Origin: Capitella teleta
Lineage: Eukaryota; Annelida; Polychaeta; Capitellidae
NCBI GenBank assembly: GCA_000328365.1
Contig: KB302699.1
Coordinates: 23,629-87,628, forward strand
Direction of reading: 5' to 3'
DNA: 64,000 bases
A model generated the notes under the pieces. It was not told the origin of the DNA. It did no database searches and saw only the letters and a program-made list of their open reading frames with translations. The position numbers were made by a program, and so were the translations under genes. Below, piece after piece: positions 37,294 through 50,549 of this stretch (position 1 is the stretch's first letter; each line of letters begins with the position of its first letter).

Positions 37294-37991
37294 TAACATG
37301 TACTAAATAATGTTAAAGGGGGATTTTTTATCATTTCGACAAAATTTCCGAGCTGGGTAGTTTAAAATTTATCTGCTGGCTATTGGATGCGAATAAAGGT
37401 ATACACGTAATTGGTTTTGATTTTGCTTGCGCGATGGAAATCTAAGCACTTTTGTTTCAAAATCAAATCGACTCTCCTCCTAAGTCACCATTTTGGTCTG
37501 TGTGTAGTTTTATTACGTAATTACTGTTGCCAAAACATGTCAAAAGTTGTTTAAACATGGCGGTCTTCAAATTATAAAGCGGAGAATTATTGCATATTTT
37601 CTGATAATTGTGGCCATGTAGGTTTACATTTTGATTAGCTGAAAAATTAATTTACAAAAGTGAATGGAAGATGTGAACAGTCAAGATGTAGTAATGTAGC
37701 AACCGGCCACTGTGCATGTGCATGATTTAGCTCTAGAGTTAGACGCAGAGAGTGAGAGACGTTTCCCCAGAGGTAGCTGACATACTACAGCGAGCCCAAT
37801 GGGTCTCCAGACCTCGCCCGAGAATCTGTGCTACCCCAGAGGGGAAATTTTCATTGGGGAAATTGCACTAATTAAGGTGCCCTAGTCGATTGATGCATAT
37901 TTTGTTCCTTCGTCCTGAATGTTACCCCAAACACAATGAAAAAATGTCTTTTTCATTTTAGTAAAAATTCCTGTCGGCAGGATCTCCAATC
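37294..37991. other. 5' region of the kinesin gene
   Basis: No separate gene. A stretch at 37738-37775 (AGACGCAGAGA and CGTTTCCCC) has a rough inverted counterpart at 48013-48035 beyond the kinesin 3' end. Confidence 0.4.
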
Positions 37992-38109
37992 ATGGCAAGT
38001 CAGCAAAAAGTGAAGAAGAAGAAGCAACGATCGAAAACTCCATCCATCACACCTAAAGGTTTTATCTGCCGTTGAGAATTATATAATTAATTATTCAATT
38101 ATATAATTA

Positions 38110-38140
<31 letters not shown>

Positions 38141-41100
38141 CAATTTTAGAAGAGGAATCACTGTCTCCAGCAAAACGGCCAATCACAGATGAGACTCAAC
38201 GCAGTTTAATTTCCGTCAGGGAAGCGGACAAGAAAGCTCGTCAGGACAACTTGCGAGAGGTAATTAGTGTATGATTAAATTAAATAATTTGCTCGTTATG
38301 ACTTTGTTTGATTACAGAATGCAGAAAACGTGCCCCCGCAGAATGGAGAAGCCGATTCACCTCCGAGCGCTAAATCACTCACGAAAGAAGGTCGTTCAGA
38401 TGTCAGCCGTCCACCTAGCGGTAGATCATTGGCGATAGAGGGTCCTTCAGAAGCGTCCCGTCCTTCTTCTCGTCCTCTCAGCGCTGCTGTTACATCTCAC
38501 CACAATGGGTCAAGACCCCAAAGTGCTGTCAGCAAACGGAGCAACGTTGTAGAACCGCTCAACAGCAACATTGGCAGTAAAGCATCTTTCCGATCAAAAG
38601 GTATTAATGAGAAAAATTGGACTCATTGATTGCTGAATGTTATTACAGAGGCCTGGTCTGAGGACATACTTGAACAACGCCCAACCACCAGTCAATCGGT
38701 TGAACAGCTAATTGAAGTCCAAGGAGGTGAAGATTATTTGCTGTTTTTTAGTTAATGAGTGAATCAATTCTGTCAATATTTGTGTTCTTGTTGCTTTCTG
38801 TGAATTTCTGCTTAACATTCTGTTCTGTTAACTGTTCTGTACGTCAATCTAATGGTGAAACTCACAAACTGATGAAATGGTTGAACTTGATTCAGTGATC
38901 CAGCCTCATGTGATCTGCCCTTTATGCACTCTGAATAACGAATCCTTCTTGTAGTATTGTAATCTGATTGTGTAATTTGGTACTTTCGTTTATCCAGTCA
39001 TTTCTATGGGAATAAAGGAGGCTGGATTATCGACCGTGTGACTGTATATCAGTGTTATGTGACATCAATGGGTTTTTCCCTGTTGCACTGAATAACCACA
39101 GTTCGTGAGATTCTTTAGTTGCTTTAACCTTCTTTCTTTTCTCCTAACTCTAAACTCTCAGTGGCAAAGAAATCTATTCGCAAGAATCAGATTTCTCCTT
39201 TGAATGAGAGCGAAACTTGTTTGGATCCTGTGGAAGTTCTCTCTCCAACAAAATCCCGTACGTCTCCTATATTTCTTGAATTTCTTTTCATTCATAAATA
39301 CAGAGTGGGCCAAAAGTAGTCTATCCAATCCATAACCAGAACTCTAAAATTTGCTAAAATGTATCAATTATTACAAAAATGCTACGATGCCCTGCCTTTT
39401 TTTAAGCCAATAAGTCTTAACTAAATTTGCAAAAGTGAGCCACGCGACACCCCTCTGATAAAGCTCTGAATTCAATCATGAATGAGAAAGTTGTGCAATT
39501 ATATGTTTGCTTGATCATTAATTTTAATTCGATCTCTAAAGCTTATCACTTCAAATGATAGCTAACCCCACTGTTTAAATTTAGTTCACGACTTCACTCG
39601 TGAAAGTTCTTCTCTTCAGAAGTTTGGAGTTGATTTAAGTTATGCCTTGTTGATTCTCATCCATTGTTATGCATTCAAGCATTTAATTACCGTGAGTGAT
39701 GTGGACTCTTATGCGCGGGTGAGTAAACAAAGTAACTTACAGAGATTAATGAACGCAGGAGAAAAAAATATTTGGATATTCGGATTCGTTGCACTCTGAA
39801 GTCGAAATCAGAAGCCAAAGCTTCTCTCATCATTGCTTTTGGCCCATTGTGTATAATCAATTAATCACATTGAAAGTTTTAATCTAATCCTCTCAATTAT
39901 TGGTGTGAAATTTCTGTTGCCTTAGCAAGATATCAGTCCATGGTGTAACTAGTATCCTTCATCTTTAAGGGTAGCACAAACTTAGAAATTGGGGGAATTT
40001 GGTCAAAAATTCAAAGTAATTTATCGTATGTTCCAGGGCTGAATCCTGTATAACAACGACTCTTATTGACTAACAGGCACGGTCACACTATTTTATTAGT
40101 GGTCAATTAGCATTCGCCTAAAGTAAAATAATTCTGGACCCAAAATGGCACCCCAATCTCAGAGTTGCACTACTCTGCGGATGAGGGACACTACATTACG
40201 CTCACTTTACCATACTTTTCACAGAGGAAGATGCGGTCTCAGAGTTTTCACTCGTTGCTCTCGGAGACGTGGAGGAGAACGAATCACATGCGTACGTCCC
40301 GTATGTCTACGCTAGAGATATGGTTGCCAAGGTAATGAAGGATATGAAAAACATGAAATTGACGCATATCAGAATTGTTGATGACATCGGGAATAGCTAC
40401 AAATGCATCGAGGAGAGCACGCAGGTCAGTCAGTGCTGCTCCAATCTGAGAGTTCTCGTGAAACATGTTTCTGCAGCACCAATTCAACACGTTCGTTCTG
40501 AGCCTTCGTAACCAGTATGGCAACAAAGTGAAGACATTCCGTCAAGTGATTGAAGTCCATCGCCTTGAGTTACAGCAGAAGCAGCAGTACTGGGATGAAG
40601 CGTTGGCTGTGAGTCAATCATTCATTCCTATGTGCATCTATATTCATGTCCTCAGAGTATGAGTGCCCGCAACAAGCAGCTTCTCGCAGACAAGAAAGCT
40701 CTTTTGATTCAGAACAAGAAGGATTACGAGCGATTGGTGCGAGAGAAGGAAGTAGCCATTCGCCAGCTGACAGAGCAAATGGATTCAGCATCAAAGGAAA
40801 ACAAAGAGAAATTGGAAGAGAGAGAAGGGGAACTGGAAAAGCTGAAGGGAGAGTTGGTCGTTCTGAACACCACTCATGGGGAAGAGATCAAGGTTGCTTT
40901 TTTAGAACTCTGTGCTTTGATCTGGTTTTATACGCTTATTAAATTTGTTCTCAGGTTGTGAACGATGTTCTCGAAACTGAAAAGGAAGAGAAAGAACGGA
41001 TGCAACGAGAAATTGAAGAATTGAGAAATCGTCCGCTTGTTACGGCTACTGTGATTGGTGGAGCATCTGAGGAGCAAACCATCGTGCCAACTGAATCTGA

Positions 41101-44100
41101 TGTCCATCAATCGGAACGCACAACTCAAGTGGGTGTGGTCGTCAAAGATTTAAGCGAAGAGGATCGGAAGAGAATGGATGAGGAACGACTGAAGATGGAG
41201 GAGCAGAGGTTGGTGATGAAAGGGGAAAGGGAGTCCTTTGAAGCAGAGCGCAAGGGTTTTATTGAGGAGCGCAAGAAAGCCCAAGAGGATAAGGTCGTGC
41301 TGCAGGGGGAGTTGGTTGACGCTAACAAGGAGAGTGTCACATGGCAATGCAAGTACGAAGGGCTGAAGGAACAGCTGCGAGATTTAGCAGATATGCGGGC
41401 CAAGTACGAGGCCCTGCAGGTGCAGATGGCAGCTGTTGCTGCCATGGCGACAGTCTCAAGCGAAGAAGACAAGCAGAAGGCAGAGGCTAATATTGAGAGA
41501 GCGGAACAGAACCGTGTTGTCATGGAGGAGGAGAAGGACAATATGGAGGCAGATCTCAGCAAATGGAAAGAAGAATTCACGCAGAACAACGGCAGAGATC
41601 CATCAGAGGACGACAAGTGAGACACGTATCACGCCAACTGGGTTATATTGTGATGTATTTTCAGACCGGATTCAATCCGAGAGATGGAAGTGAGCTTAAA
41701 CGAAGCAGACGTCATGATCAATAAACTCAACATGGAGATTGACACGCTGGAGACCTTAAAGAGCGGAGAGGTCCCCCACGCCCCAGTTATCGCCCCCACT
41801 CCAATCAACTTCAAAGAAACGGAAGTAAAGGTCGTTGAGGTCAATGTTCCTGACCCTGAGGTCGTCGCGCAACTTGAGATGACCCGAGAGGAGTTGGAAG
41901 CCCTCAGGAAGCAGCTGATGCGGATGAAGAACGATCAAGCGGATTTCGAAACCAAAGTCCAACGGCTGCAGGCACAGGCAGCGGATGCCACTTGGCAGCT
42001 GGATAAAACTGCAGCTGAGAAGGCTGAGCTAGAGAAGCAGAGAGACGCACTGATGAGAGAGTTGTCAGACTCCAACGGAACGGGAGATCCTGAGGAAACG
42101 GAAGCGCTCAAGATGAAAATCAACGAGAAACAACGTGTAGGTGTTGCATCGGAAATTCAATTTATCTTTTTATTTTTATTTATTTATTTTTTTTCCCAAT
42201 TATCAGGAAGTGGATTCCCTTGTGGTGGTGCAGAAAGAGGAAATCGATGCCCTGAAAAACGCTCACGAGAAAAAACTCAGAAGCATGGAGAAAGACATGA
42301 AGAAAATGCTGAAGGAGATCTCAAGACAGCGCAAAGGTGGGTGCTGTTTGCCAGAATTAACTTTTGTCTTCATTTTTGTATCTTTTTTTTTCTCCCTGTT
42401 TCGTCGTTAGCTTCGGGTTCACCCACAGAGAAACCAGAAACAATTCAGGAGAAAGTGATTTCCCTGGAAGATCAAATCATCGACATGGAAGCCAAGATTA
42501 CTGATTTGGAAGCAGATAAACTGCACGTGGAGAACGTCAATGCTGACTTGAAGGGACGGCTTCAGAAGCTGGAGGCGTCGCTCAGAGATGCTGAAGCCAA
42601 AGCTGCAGCTGTTGCCGTGACGATTGCTTCAGAAGCATCTCAGGCTAGCGCTCTGAAACATAACGAAGAATTGAGAGAAAAGATCAAGGTGTGATTTTTT
42701 TAAATGATACGTTTTCTTTCAAAGCGTTTAAATTGTTTCTTCCTCAGGATTTAGAAGCAGAAGTAAGAGAGGCTGAGAAGGAAACAAGAGAAATTGAACG
42801 AGAGAAAGAGCGAGAGGTGGGTGAGAAAGACAAGGAATTGAAAGACATGGAAAACGACATGAAGAAGCTGGTGAAGCAAGTGGAAAAACACAAGAAGAAA
42901 ATCAAAGAACTGAGTGAGATTCCCTCTCTCTCTTTCAATGGTTAATTTGTATAACAAGTAATACACATTCAGTGTCGGACGATGGAGTTGTGCCTGAGAT
43001 GGGTGACCTTTCTGATAAGGTCATTGAACTTGAAGCGAAAGTGTCCGATCTTGAGTTGGATAAAGTGCATTATGTTGAGCAGGAGCTGGTGGGCATCAAA
43101 TGTGTTGGTTTTTCTCGTCATTTGATCGGATTTCTTTTCAGATCTTTGAGAGCAGAGTCCATGAATTGGAGAAACTTCTGGCTGAAAGTGAGGAGCGAGC
43201 GGTGGAGCTGGTTGCAGCTGTGGATTCAGCAGCTGCAGATGAGGGAGGCGCAGAGGAGGAGGAGAGGGAAGCCATGCTGGATAGGATGAAATTCTTGGAA
43301 TCAGCCATGCAGGAGAAAGAAGATGCATACAGCGAGAAGGAGGAAGAGTTGAGGGTAAAGAGAGCAGAATTCAGTGAGAAAGAGGAGAAGATAGAAGCAG
43401 ATCTACGAGAGAAGGAGAAAATCCTCGCTCATAGAGACACAGAGATGACCAAAATGGCGAGGGAGATTGCCAGACTCAAAACAAAACTTGCAGCAGAAAA
43501 AGGAGCCGATGCACTTAATGACAGCGCTGAGATCAACGCCCTCGAGAAGGAAGTCACAAAGCTAGAAGGCAAAGTGACAGCCCTGCAGGCTCAGTTGATA
43601 GACGCTAAGGGCAGCAAGAGTTCATCCAACAAAGAAACAGAGGTTTGTCTTGATTTTTTGTCTTATTCTTTAGTTTGATAAAGCTTAATGGCTTTTTATT
43701 GCTTTGTTTATTGTTGTTAACTATTCAGATTACATTTATAGCCTGTTTTTCTCTTCCCTTTAATAATGATGTTTTTTGGTGACTTATTGTAATATTATAT
43801 GGTTCTGTTTTCTTCAAGAACTTGAAGTCTCAGTTACATACTGCGGAGAAGGCGTTGGACAAGGCACAGGGAGACCTCAAAACAGAGAAAACCGCTCACG
43901 GGAAAACTAAAGTGGAGTTGGAGAACTTGCGTAAACAAGTCAAGGAACTCAAAGCAAGCACCAAGGTTTGGAATTTTCATTCGGTTTGATATTTTTGTTA
44001 ATGTGTAACTTTATTTTCACATGTATATTTGGTCAGTGTGTAATTATATTTTCTCCATAGGGAGCAGCAGTGGGAGGAGCTAAAGGAGCCAAAGGAGGAG

Positions 44101-46559
44101 CTGTGATTATTTTTGAGGCAATATTCATTTCTTATATTTCTATGTGTTGTTTGCAGGGAGACAAAGTTGCTCAAGAGAAAATACGAGAAGCAAAAGCTGA
44201 AATCAAAAATCTTCAGACGCGAATCAAAATACTTGAAGCTGATGCTAAGAAAGGAGGGGTTGACATTGAGGTGCGTCATATTGTGAAAATCGTCTTTATA
44301 ATAATAGTAATTTATTCATTTATAATGCGCGAATATAAAGGTATGAAACGTTTGCAATATTTTAGCTTCTGTTGATTTTTAATATTGTTTTAAGCTCTGT
44401 TAATGTGTAACTTATTTTGTTAGACGCAGAAGAAGTTGAAGAAGCAGGAGAAACTGATCGCTGAATTGGAGAAACTTCTCGATGTTGAGAAGCAGAAAGC
44501 GAATAAATCGAGCGAAGGAGGAAAGAAGGCGCAAGGAGAAATCAAACAACTGGAGAAGGACCTCAAGGACAGGGAGGCGGAGATTAGCAAAATGGCCGCG
44601 GAAATGGCGGCCCTAGGGGTGACAGCGAAACAAGCGCTGGAATCGGCCGAAAAAGTGCAAGAACTCACAAAAGACGTGAAGAATCTGACACAAGAAAACA
44701 AAACTCTAACAGACAACTTCAACAGCGAGAGGGTGCGTTAGGGTGTAACTTAATTATGCAAATTATTATTCGAATTATCAGGTTCTGCGTAAGAAGTATT
44801 ACAACATGGTGGAAGATATGAAAGGAAAGATTCGTGTTTACTGCAGAGTTCGGCCAATGAGCAAGACCGAAGCTAAAAATGTAAGCAAATTATGCGTGCT
44901 AATTATATGTACTTCTCATGAATATTCATTAGGGTAATACCCTTGTTGTGAAATCACCCGATGAGTACACAGTTCAAGTCGAGTCTCAACGAGGACTCAA
45001 AGAATTCCAGTTTGATTCAATTTTCATGCCTGAATCCGGACAAGAGAAGGTATTCGAAGACACAAGCGTAAGTATATTCGAAACAATAATTTCACACCAA
45101 AACATTAAATGTATTTGTACAGAATTTGATTCAATCGGCTGTTGATGGCTATAACGTATGCATCTTTGCCTATGGACAAACAGGCTCTGGTAAAACGTAC
45201 ACAATCATTGGTGACTCTCAGGGAAATTCCCCTGGCATTGCGCCAAGAGCATTTGAGGGAATCTTTAACCTTCTGGAAGAAAACAAGTTTGTGTTTATTT
45301 AATAATTCTGGTTCTTTGTTATAATTATCTTGATTTATTTAATAATTCTGGTTCTCTGCTATAATTATCTTGGTTTATTTTCAGGACTAAGTTCTCTTAC
45401 AAGGTTTCTTGTTATATGTTGGAGTTGTATAACGATAAACTCCTTGACCTGTTCAGCAAGGCCAATCATGCGGACGATGTAAGCATGTTGCTCCATCTGT
45501 ATGTGTTTGCATTTATTTTATTCCTGCACAGACTCACTTGGATATCAAGAAGGACCGAAAAGGAATGGTCGTCGTACAAGGAGCAGAGGTCAAAGCTGCC
45601 AGACATGCCAAGGAGCTGTACGCGCTGTTTGAGGAGGGGTCTAAGACTAGACACGTGGCGTCCACTAGTGAGAGAGAGATTAAACGCATTATTAATAGAT
45701 GCCTAATATTGATTAATTTAATTTGATTATCAAACTTCTTATTTAAAATGAATATTAAATCAATTTCTGTTATTGTGTTACAGAGATGAACGATGAGAGT
45801 TCTCGTTCACATCTCGTGATTGGTATCGTGATTGAAAGCACAAACCGAGCGACTGGAAACATCACCAAAGGAAAAGTATGTCAACATCTAACTTTTTTCA
45901 CGTCTCATTTGTTGATATTTCTCACAGCTGAGTCTTGTGGATTTGGCGGGAAGTGAACGAGCGGCAAAGACAGACTCTTCAGCTGAGCAACTCAAGGTGA
46001 CATCGCCTGGTTGCGTGTGATTATCACTAATTGTTGCAACTCTTAACAGGAAGCCATGTCAATCAATAAATCGCTCTCGGCCTTAGGAGACGTGATCTCT
46101 GCTCTGAGCAGTGAGCAACAGTTCATTCCGTACCGCAACAACAAACTCACCATGCTCATGCAGGACTCACTTGGCGGAAACGCAAAGACTCTCATGTTTG
46201 TCAACATTTCTCCTGTTAATTACAACGCAGATGAATCGGTCATATCTCTGACGTGAGTTTCGGCCATTTTGCGTCCAGCATATCACTGGAAGAGGCCATT
46301 TTGTGTCCGTTTGCCTTGCAGGTATGCATCTCGAGTGAAATTGATCACGAATGATGCCCAAAAGAATGCCGACAACAAGGAAATCAGCCGCCTCAAAGGG
46401 GTGAGTGCTTTGTATAGGGTCATATTGTTGAATTTGATACATGGTGTTCCATAAATATACCTTAAAAAAATGATCTGCCTCTATATAACAAAACAAAAAT
46501 TTCATCTACAGATCATCCAGAAATTGAAGAAAGGGGACAATGCAGATGAAGATATTTAA
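37992..46559 (+). CDS. C-terminal motor kinesin-14, KCBP / kinesin-C type
   Basis: About 29 exons encode roughly 1,700 residues. This start (ATG 37992) opens a basic, disordered N-terminus ([13 protein letters not shown]), but upstream exons cannot be excluded. A Ser/Pro-rich region (38318-38600) and a short folded-looking segment (40225-40422) precede very long coiled coils (40471-44733). The motor lies at the C-terminus: neck [16 protein letters not shown] (44782-44880), P-loop GQTGSGKT (45174-45197), switch I NDESSRSH (45789-45812), switch II DLAGSER (45940-45960), and [16 protein letters not shown] with [16 protein letters not shown] (46051-46253). A basic tail ([17 protein letters not shown], then an acidic end) follows. 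Neck and tail closely resemble plant KCBP and sea urchin kinesin-C, whose C-terminus binds calmodulin. Minus-end motility and calcium/calmodulin control are inferred from the family. The MyTH4-FERM module of plant KCBP is absent. AATAAA at 47112. Confidence 0.9.
45295..45382 (+). repeat. Tandem duplication inside a kinesin intron
   Basis: A unit of about 38 bp (TTTAATAATTCTGGTTCT ... ATAATTATCTTG) occurs twice in succession with few changes within the intron between the P-loop exon and the next motor exon. Confidence 0.7.
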
Positions 46560-47685
46560 TTTTACCTTGAAAAATCTACTTCTGAAATTACCATGTAATC
46601 TTCACATTGTATTTATCCAAACTATGAAAAGAGTGTTAAATAATCTTATCGTTGTTATGAATATTTTATCTGTCTGTTTCCATGTTTATAATTTGCAGTA
46701 TTATATGAATTTGGTCAACATCTACTTTTTATTCTGTGTTTTCCGATTCTTGCCCACAAGTATATTATGACAGATTTTACCTCACACCTAATATTGGTCA
46801 AAATTTTACATCTTGTTTTATCCACAATACTCATTTACATTGGCTTTATTTTGTACTTGTAACCATTTTATTTAATATATCAGTTATGCAAATTGTATTT
46901 AATTGTGCAAATAAGATATGTAATTATTCAAGTTTTTCTCAATATTCAGTTAAACTAATCTTACCTGTAATTATTTTATCTTTCTATTATCATGCACAAT
47001 GTCTTAGAAACTGCGATACACTTTTCCGTCCTATTAATCTGTGATACATTTTTTTTTTTTTTACCAATTCTTTTTGTTTTATTCAGATAACTCACTGCTG
47101 AATTTAATTCCAATAAATCATGAAAATTCATTTTTGTATATTGAATTATTTATTTATTCAAAAATAAGATGTTTCGAATCATGTAAAATTTTCCTCCAAT
47201 ACTTCATAACGATGAACTTTTACCTCGTTGACTGACTTAGCTGGAGTTGTGTACACTGAATACTGGAAGCGTATTCTTCTCTTCCATATAATATTTTTCT
47301 ATATTTAATTACATAATCAATATAAATTTGTCAGCGTGTAGGCTTTTACTTCAAACGTTTCTCTAGACTGCAGAGGATTTGAAAATGAATGGTAAAGAAA
47401 AAGATGGATAAATGTATATTTCATTTTGTGGACTCAAAGTGTCCAAAGCTCTGTCAATAGTTTCCTAATAGTGGTATTGCATATATTTCTTTGGTTAAAT
47501 GTGATAATTGGACTGAAAGCACAGCATCTGCCTTGCTCTTTCCAGGGAGTGTCGATCACAGGTGAATTACATAATCGTGTCGATGAGTCGATTACTGAAC
47601 GAAAGGATGAGAAAACTGAATGCGTCAACGTTGGCGCGAAAGATGACTCGTAACGTTATGATTTTCACGCGGTATTCTTACGGGT

Positions 47686-47766
47686 GCGGATGAATAGCGA
47701 TGCAGCTATTTTCCTCGTCGCGGATGAATAGCGATGCAGCTATTCTTCGGAGTGCGGATGAATAGC
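47686..47766 (+). repeat. 34-bp tandem repeat, 2.4 copies
   Basis: GCGGATGAATAGCGATGCAG plus CTATT occurs at 47686 and 47720, with a partial copy at 47754-47766. The unit contains GAATAGC and GCTATTC, which can pair. Confidence 0.85.
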
Positions 47767-48045
47767 TCCGACTCAAAAGAATCGAAAACGAAAGTCACAA
47801 AGTCAAAGTGTTGATGAGGCGAATTTTTATTTCTTCAGAACATAAGTCTTTCATTTTCCGTCATCGATTCGTTATTCTTGCATTCATCTGTTGTTTTCAA
47901 TTTGTGTGTAAGTTGTGTAAACAAGTGCGAAAGCTCTGTTAATTTATTAATTTATTAGTCATTTAGTGTCAGACTGTCTGCCTGCGGCCTAATGATCTAA
48001 TCAGTTAGTATGGGGAAACGTCTCTGCGTCTACCTCAAACTCACC

Positions 48046-48103
48046 AAGCCGTAGCTCCCCAAGGGTAGCGGAGCAGTTCCACTACGCTACGGCTTGGGGA
48101 GCT
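48046..48103. repeat. Nested inverted repeat (cruciform-prone)
   Basis: Two overlapping perfect pairs occur: AAGCCGTAGC (48046-48055) with GCTACGGCTT (48086-48095), and AGCTCCCCAAG (48053-48063) with CTTGGGGAGCT (48093-48103). Only one pair can form at a time in a simple fold, so two alternative hairpins are possible. Confidence 0.8.
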
Positions 48104-48857
48104 AACCAAGCCGCAAGTGCCGTCTATTACTCAATATTATTAATATATTTAGTAAATGTTTAGTATATTGTTAATTAGCTGCTGTCGTCATTTCTCCCAT
48201 GATGGCTACAGAATGGAACTACCATTGGCTCGGTGTAACTTATGTCTCTTTGTTAGTATGTAAACTTTGTAAACTTATAAAGTGTAAGTAGTGTGTAGTG
48301 CGTACTTTAATCTAATTCCAAGACTAAATATTAATAATTAGATCTTCCCCACAGGTTATGGCTATATGGAGTTATGCATACTTAAGCAGTAATTGTGAAT
48401 AGGCCTACAATGTGACTGTCAGTTCCCATGCTAATCTTCTTTCAAGCCTCTATAATAGACTATATATTAGTTATTAGAACCAATTGAAGAACAGGTGTCA
48501 AAGATCACACTGTTTCAGTCATTTGATATACTGGAAAAATCAGCCTGTACTATACTCGTCCCACAAGTGTACCAGAATATGTTTACATACATGCAATACT
48601 ATTCAAAGAAAAGATCACTCCGAGCATGCAAAACGGCCAATAATAATGTATACCCCAGATTCCGCAAGAAGCTCCTAAGCGTGGGCGGAAAATTCCTTAG
48701 ATATCCTTAAGTAGATTAAGACTAATTATATTGAATTATTGTCATTTACTTTGACCCATGATGTTTAATTATGAAAGTGGCGAAATCTCAAGCAGAAAGA
48801 AAGCGTTGAATCAGAGAAAACTTTTATTTCTATCATCTTGTCATCTCTGCAGTGATC

Positions 48858-50427
48858 ATGTCTGACGAAGCAAATGCCCCTGACGAGAAGAAACCCAAAG
48901 TAGATGAAGATGCGGAAGAAACAGACACAGGCAAATGAGCGCTTTGTGATCATCTCAGTCGTAACAAATAATCTCCACAGGTTCTCGTGAGCAGACAGAT
49001 TCACCAACAATGGCTGCCAATGATTGCGAAGAAGAAAAGAAAGAGGAGGTTTTTTCTTTCCCGGATTCTCTCGAGGGATTCAATCTTGCTTTCAACGAAG
49101 GTTCGCTTAATGCAGAGTTCTCCTCAGGATATTATTCATATCGGTTCAGCTGAACTTTGATGAATAATAATTGACGACCACGAACGTTACCTCTGAATGA
49201 CCTTGATCTTCTGCAGATGGAGAGCTCCGTGACACAGATACAAAAGAAGCTTTTGTTTTTAAAGTGAAAGAAAATAATTCATACAATCAGAAGAGATATG
49301 AACACATTGGAGAGGTAAGCCGTCATGATCATCACGATCAGCACAATCAAAATCGAAATCTGATCGCTCCTGTAGCTCATCACTGAGTACGTTTACTCGC
49401 TTCTCGAAACGGAAACCAAACTGAAGCGAATCTACCTCCCGGTGAGTGAGAGATTGAAATTGAGAATGAAATTATTACAACTGAAATCAGGAAGACGCAG
49501 CTGAAGATGAGCCTCGCAGCTTCGTCTTTGCGAGCGAGGATGCTCTGACGAACCCTGATCGCCTGATGCTTCTGATTCATGGCTCTGGGGTCGTGAGGGC
49601 AGGACAGTGGGCGAGAAGGTACGCTAACCCTCAACGCTTCCTTCCTTTATGTCAGTTTTAATTCTAGGCTCATCATGAACAACTCCCTGGACAATGGCAC
49701 TCAGCTGCCGTACATCAAACGTGCCGTGAAGGAAGGTTACGGCGTCATCGTGACCAACACTAACTTCAATCAAGATCCCCAGGGCCGACCGATCCCAGTG
49801 AGCAAATCTTGCTTCCTCTCAGTTGAGTGACCGTTTGTTAATTCAGCTCAATTCCACGCCCGACAGCCACGGGCAGTGTGTTTGGGATTCGCTCGTACAG
49901 AGTGCCGCTGCGAAGGAGATTGCCATCGTGGCTCACAGTTACGGGGGAGTCGTGGTGACTAATTTAGTGAGTAGCACACCGGTCCCCTCTCTCATACAAT
50001 TCATTTTGTGCTTCAGGCGTTGAAGAGGACGGAGGAGTTCCTCTCGCGCGTGAAAGCCGTTGCTTTCACAGATTCCGTGCACAGTTTGTCGATGCAAGGA
50101 GGAACAGAAGCCGTTCAGGAATTCTATTCCAAGGTTTTTGTCATTTCTGCAAGAATTCCGGTTTTTTCATTTCTCTCCTTATTTAAGGACGCCCGCAATT
50201 GGGTCTCGAGCGATGAGCCCCTGGACACTCCGATTGAGCACCGCTGGGGTCAGAACGACGCTCCTCTCGTGTCCGCTGGTCAGTTTGTGTTGACCACTTC
50301 ACTGTGAATAATTTTATCTTTTACGACAGGTCACCAGAAACACGAGTGGACGTCTTACTCTGCCATGGATTCCGTTTTTGAATTCTTCAAAACTAAAATG
50401 ACTCAGAATGAGAAAGAGGAACTCTGA
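48858..50427 (+). CDS. ARB2A: ARB2A / FAM172A family protein (Arb2 domain)
   Basis: Ten exons from ATG 48858 ([15 protein letters not shown]) to TGA 50425-50427. The protein has an acidic N-terminus, then the family signature [19 protein letters not shown] (exon 3), a GSG turn in [16 protein letters not shown] (exon 5), and the alpha/beta-hydrolase-like nucleophile elbow [15 protein letters not shown] (exon 7). [15 protein letters not shown] and a C-terminal KEEL follow. In mammals FAM172A is linked to chromatin, Argonaute and co-transcriptional splicing, and its fission yeast relative Arb2 acts in Argonaute chaperone complexes. Catalysis has not been settled for the family. The KEEL ending resembles ER-retrieval signals. 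The first intron appears to use a GC donor (ACACAG|GCAAAT). AATAAA at 50544-50549 overlaps the 3' end of the opposite gene. Confidence 0.93.
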
Positions 50428-50526
50428 AGTGTCCTGAAAAGATACATTTGTATCAAATGCTGATAATATTATATTTAAAAAAAATTATGCAGACGTTTTG
50501 TAATGCTGATAAAAATGATGTGGCAG

Positions 50527-50549
50527 TTTATTTTTGGTTTTTAAATAAA
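50527..50549. terminator. Overlapping convergent polyadenylation signals
   Basis: AATAAA for ARB2A lies at 50544-50549 on the plus strand. TTTATT at 50527-50532 is AATAAA on the minus strand for the MYND gene. Cleavage 10-30 bases past each signal would make the two 3' UTRs overlap. Confidence 0.6.

Larger units (their letters stand above)
46560..48857. other. Kinesin 3' UTR and intergenic region to ARB2A
   Basis: An AATAAA at 47112-47117 probably ends the kinesin transcript. Beyond it are a 34-bp tandem repeat (47686-47766) and a nested inverted repeat (48046-48103). A 71-codon frame at 48495-48710 starts with GTG rather than ATG and has no recognised domain. Confidence 0.5.

Noticed and set aside
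41125-41625. 166-codon antisense frame under the kinesin coiled coil
   Set aside because: Ser-rich shadow of a Glu/Lys-rich coding exon, a common artefact.
48495-48710. 71-codon frame between kinesin and ARB2A
   Set aside because: GTG start and no recognised family; coherent composition but not enough to call.
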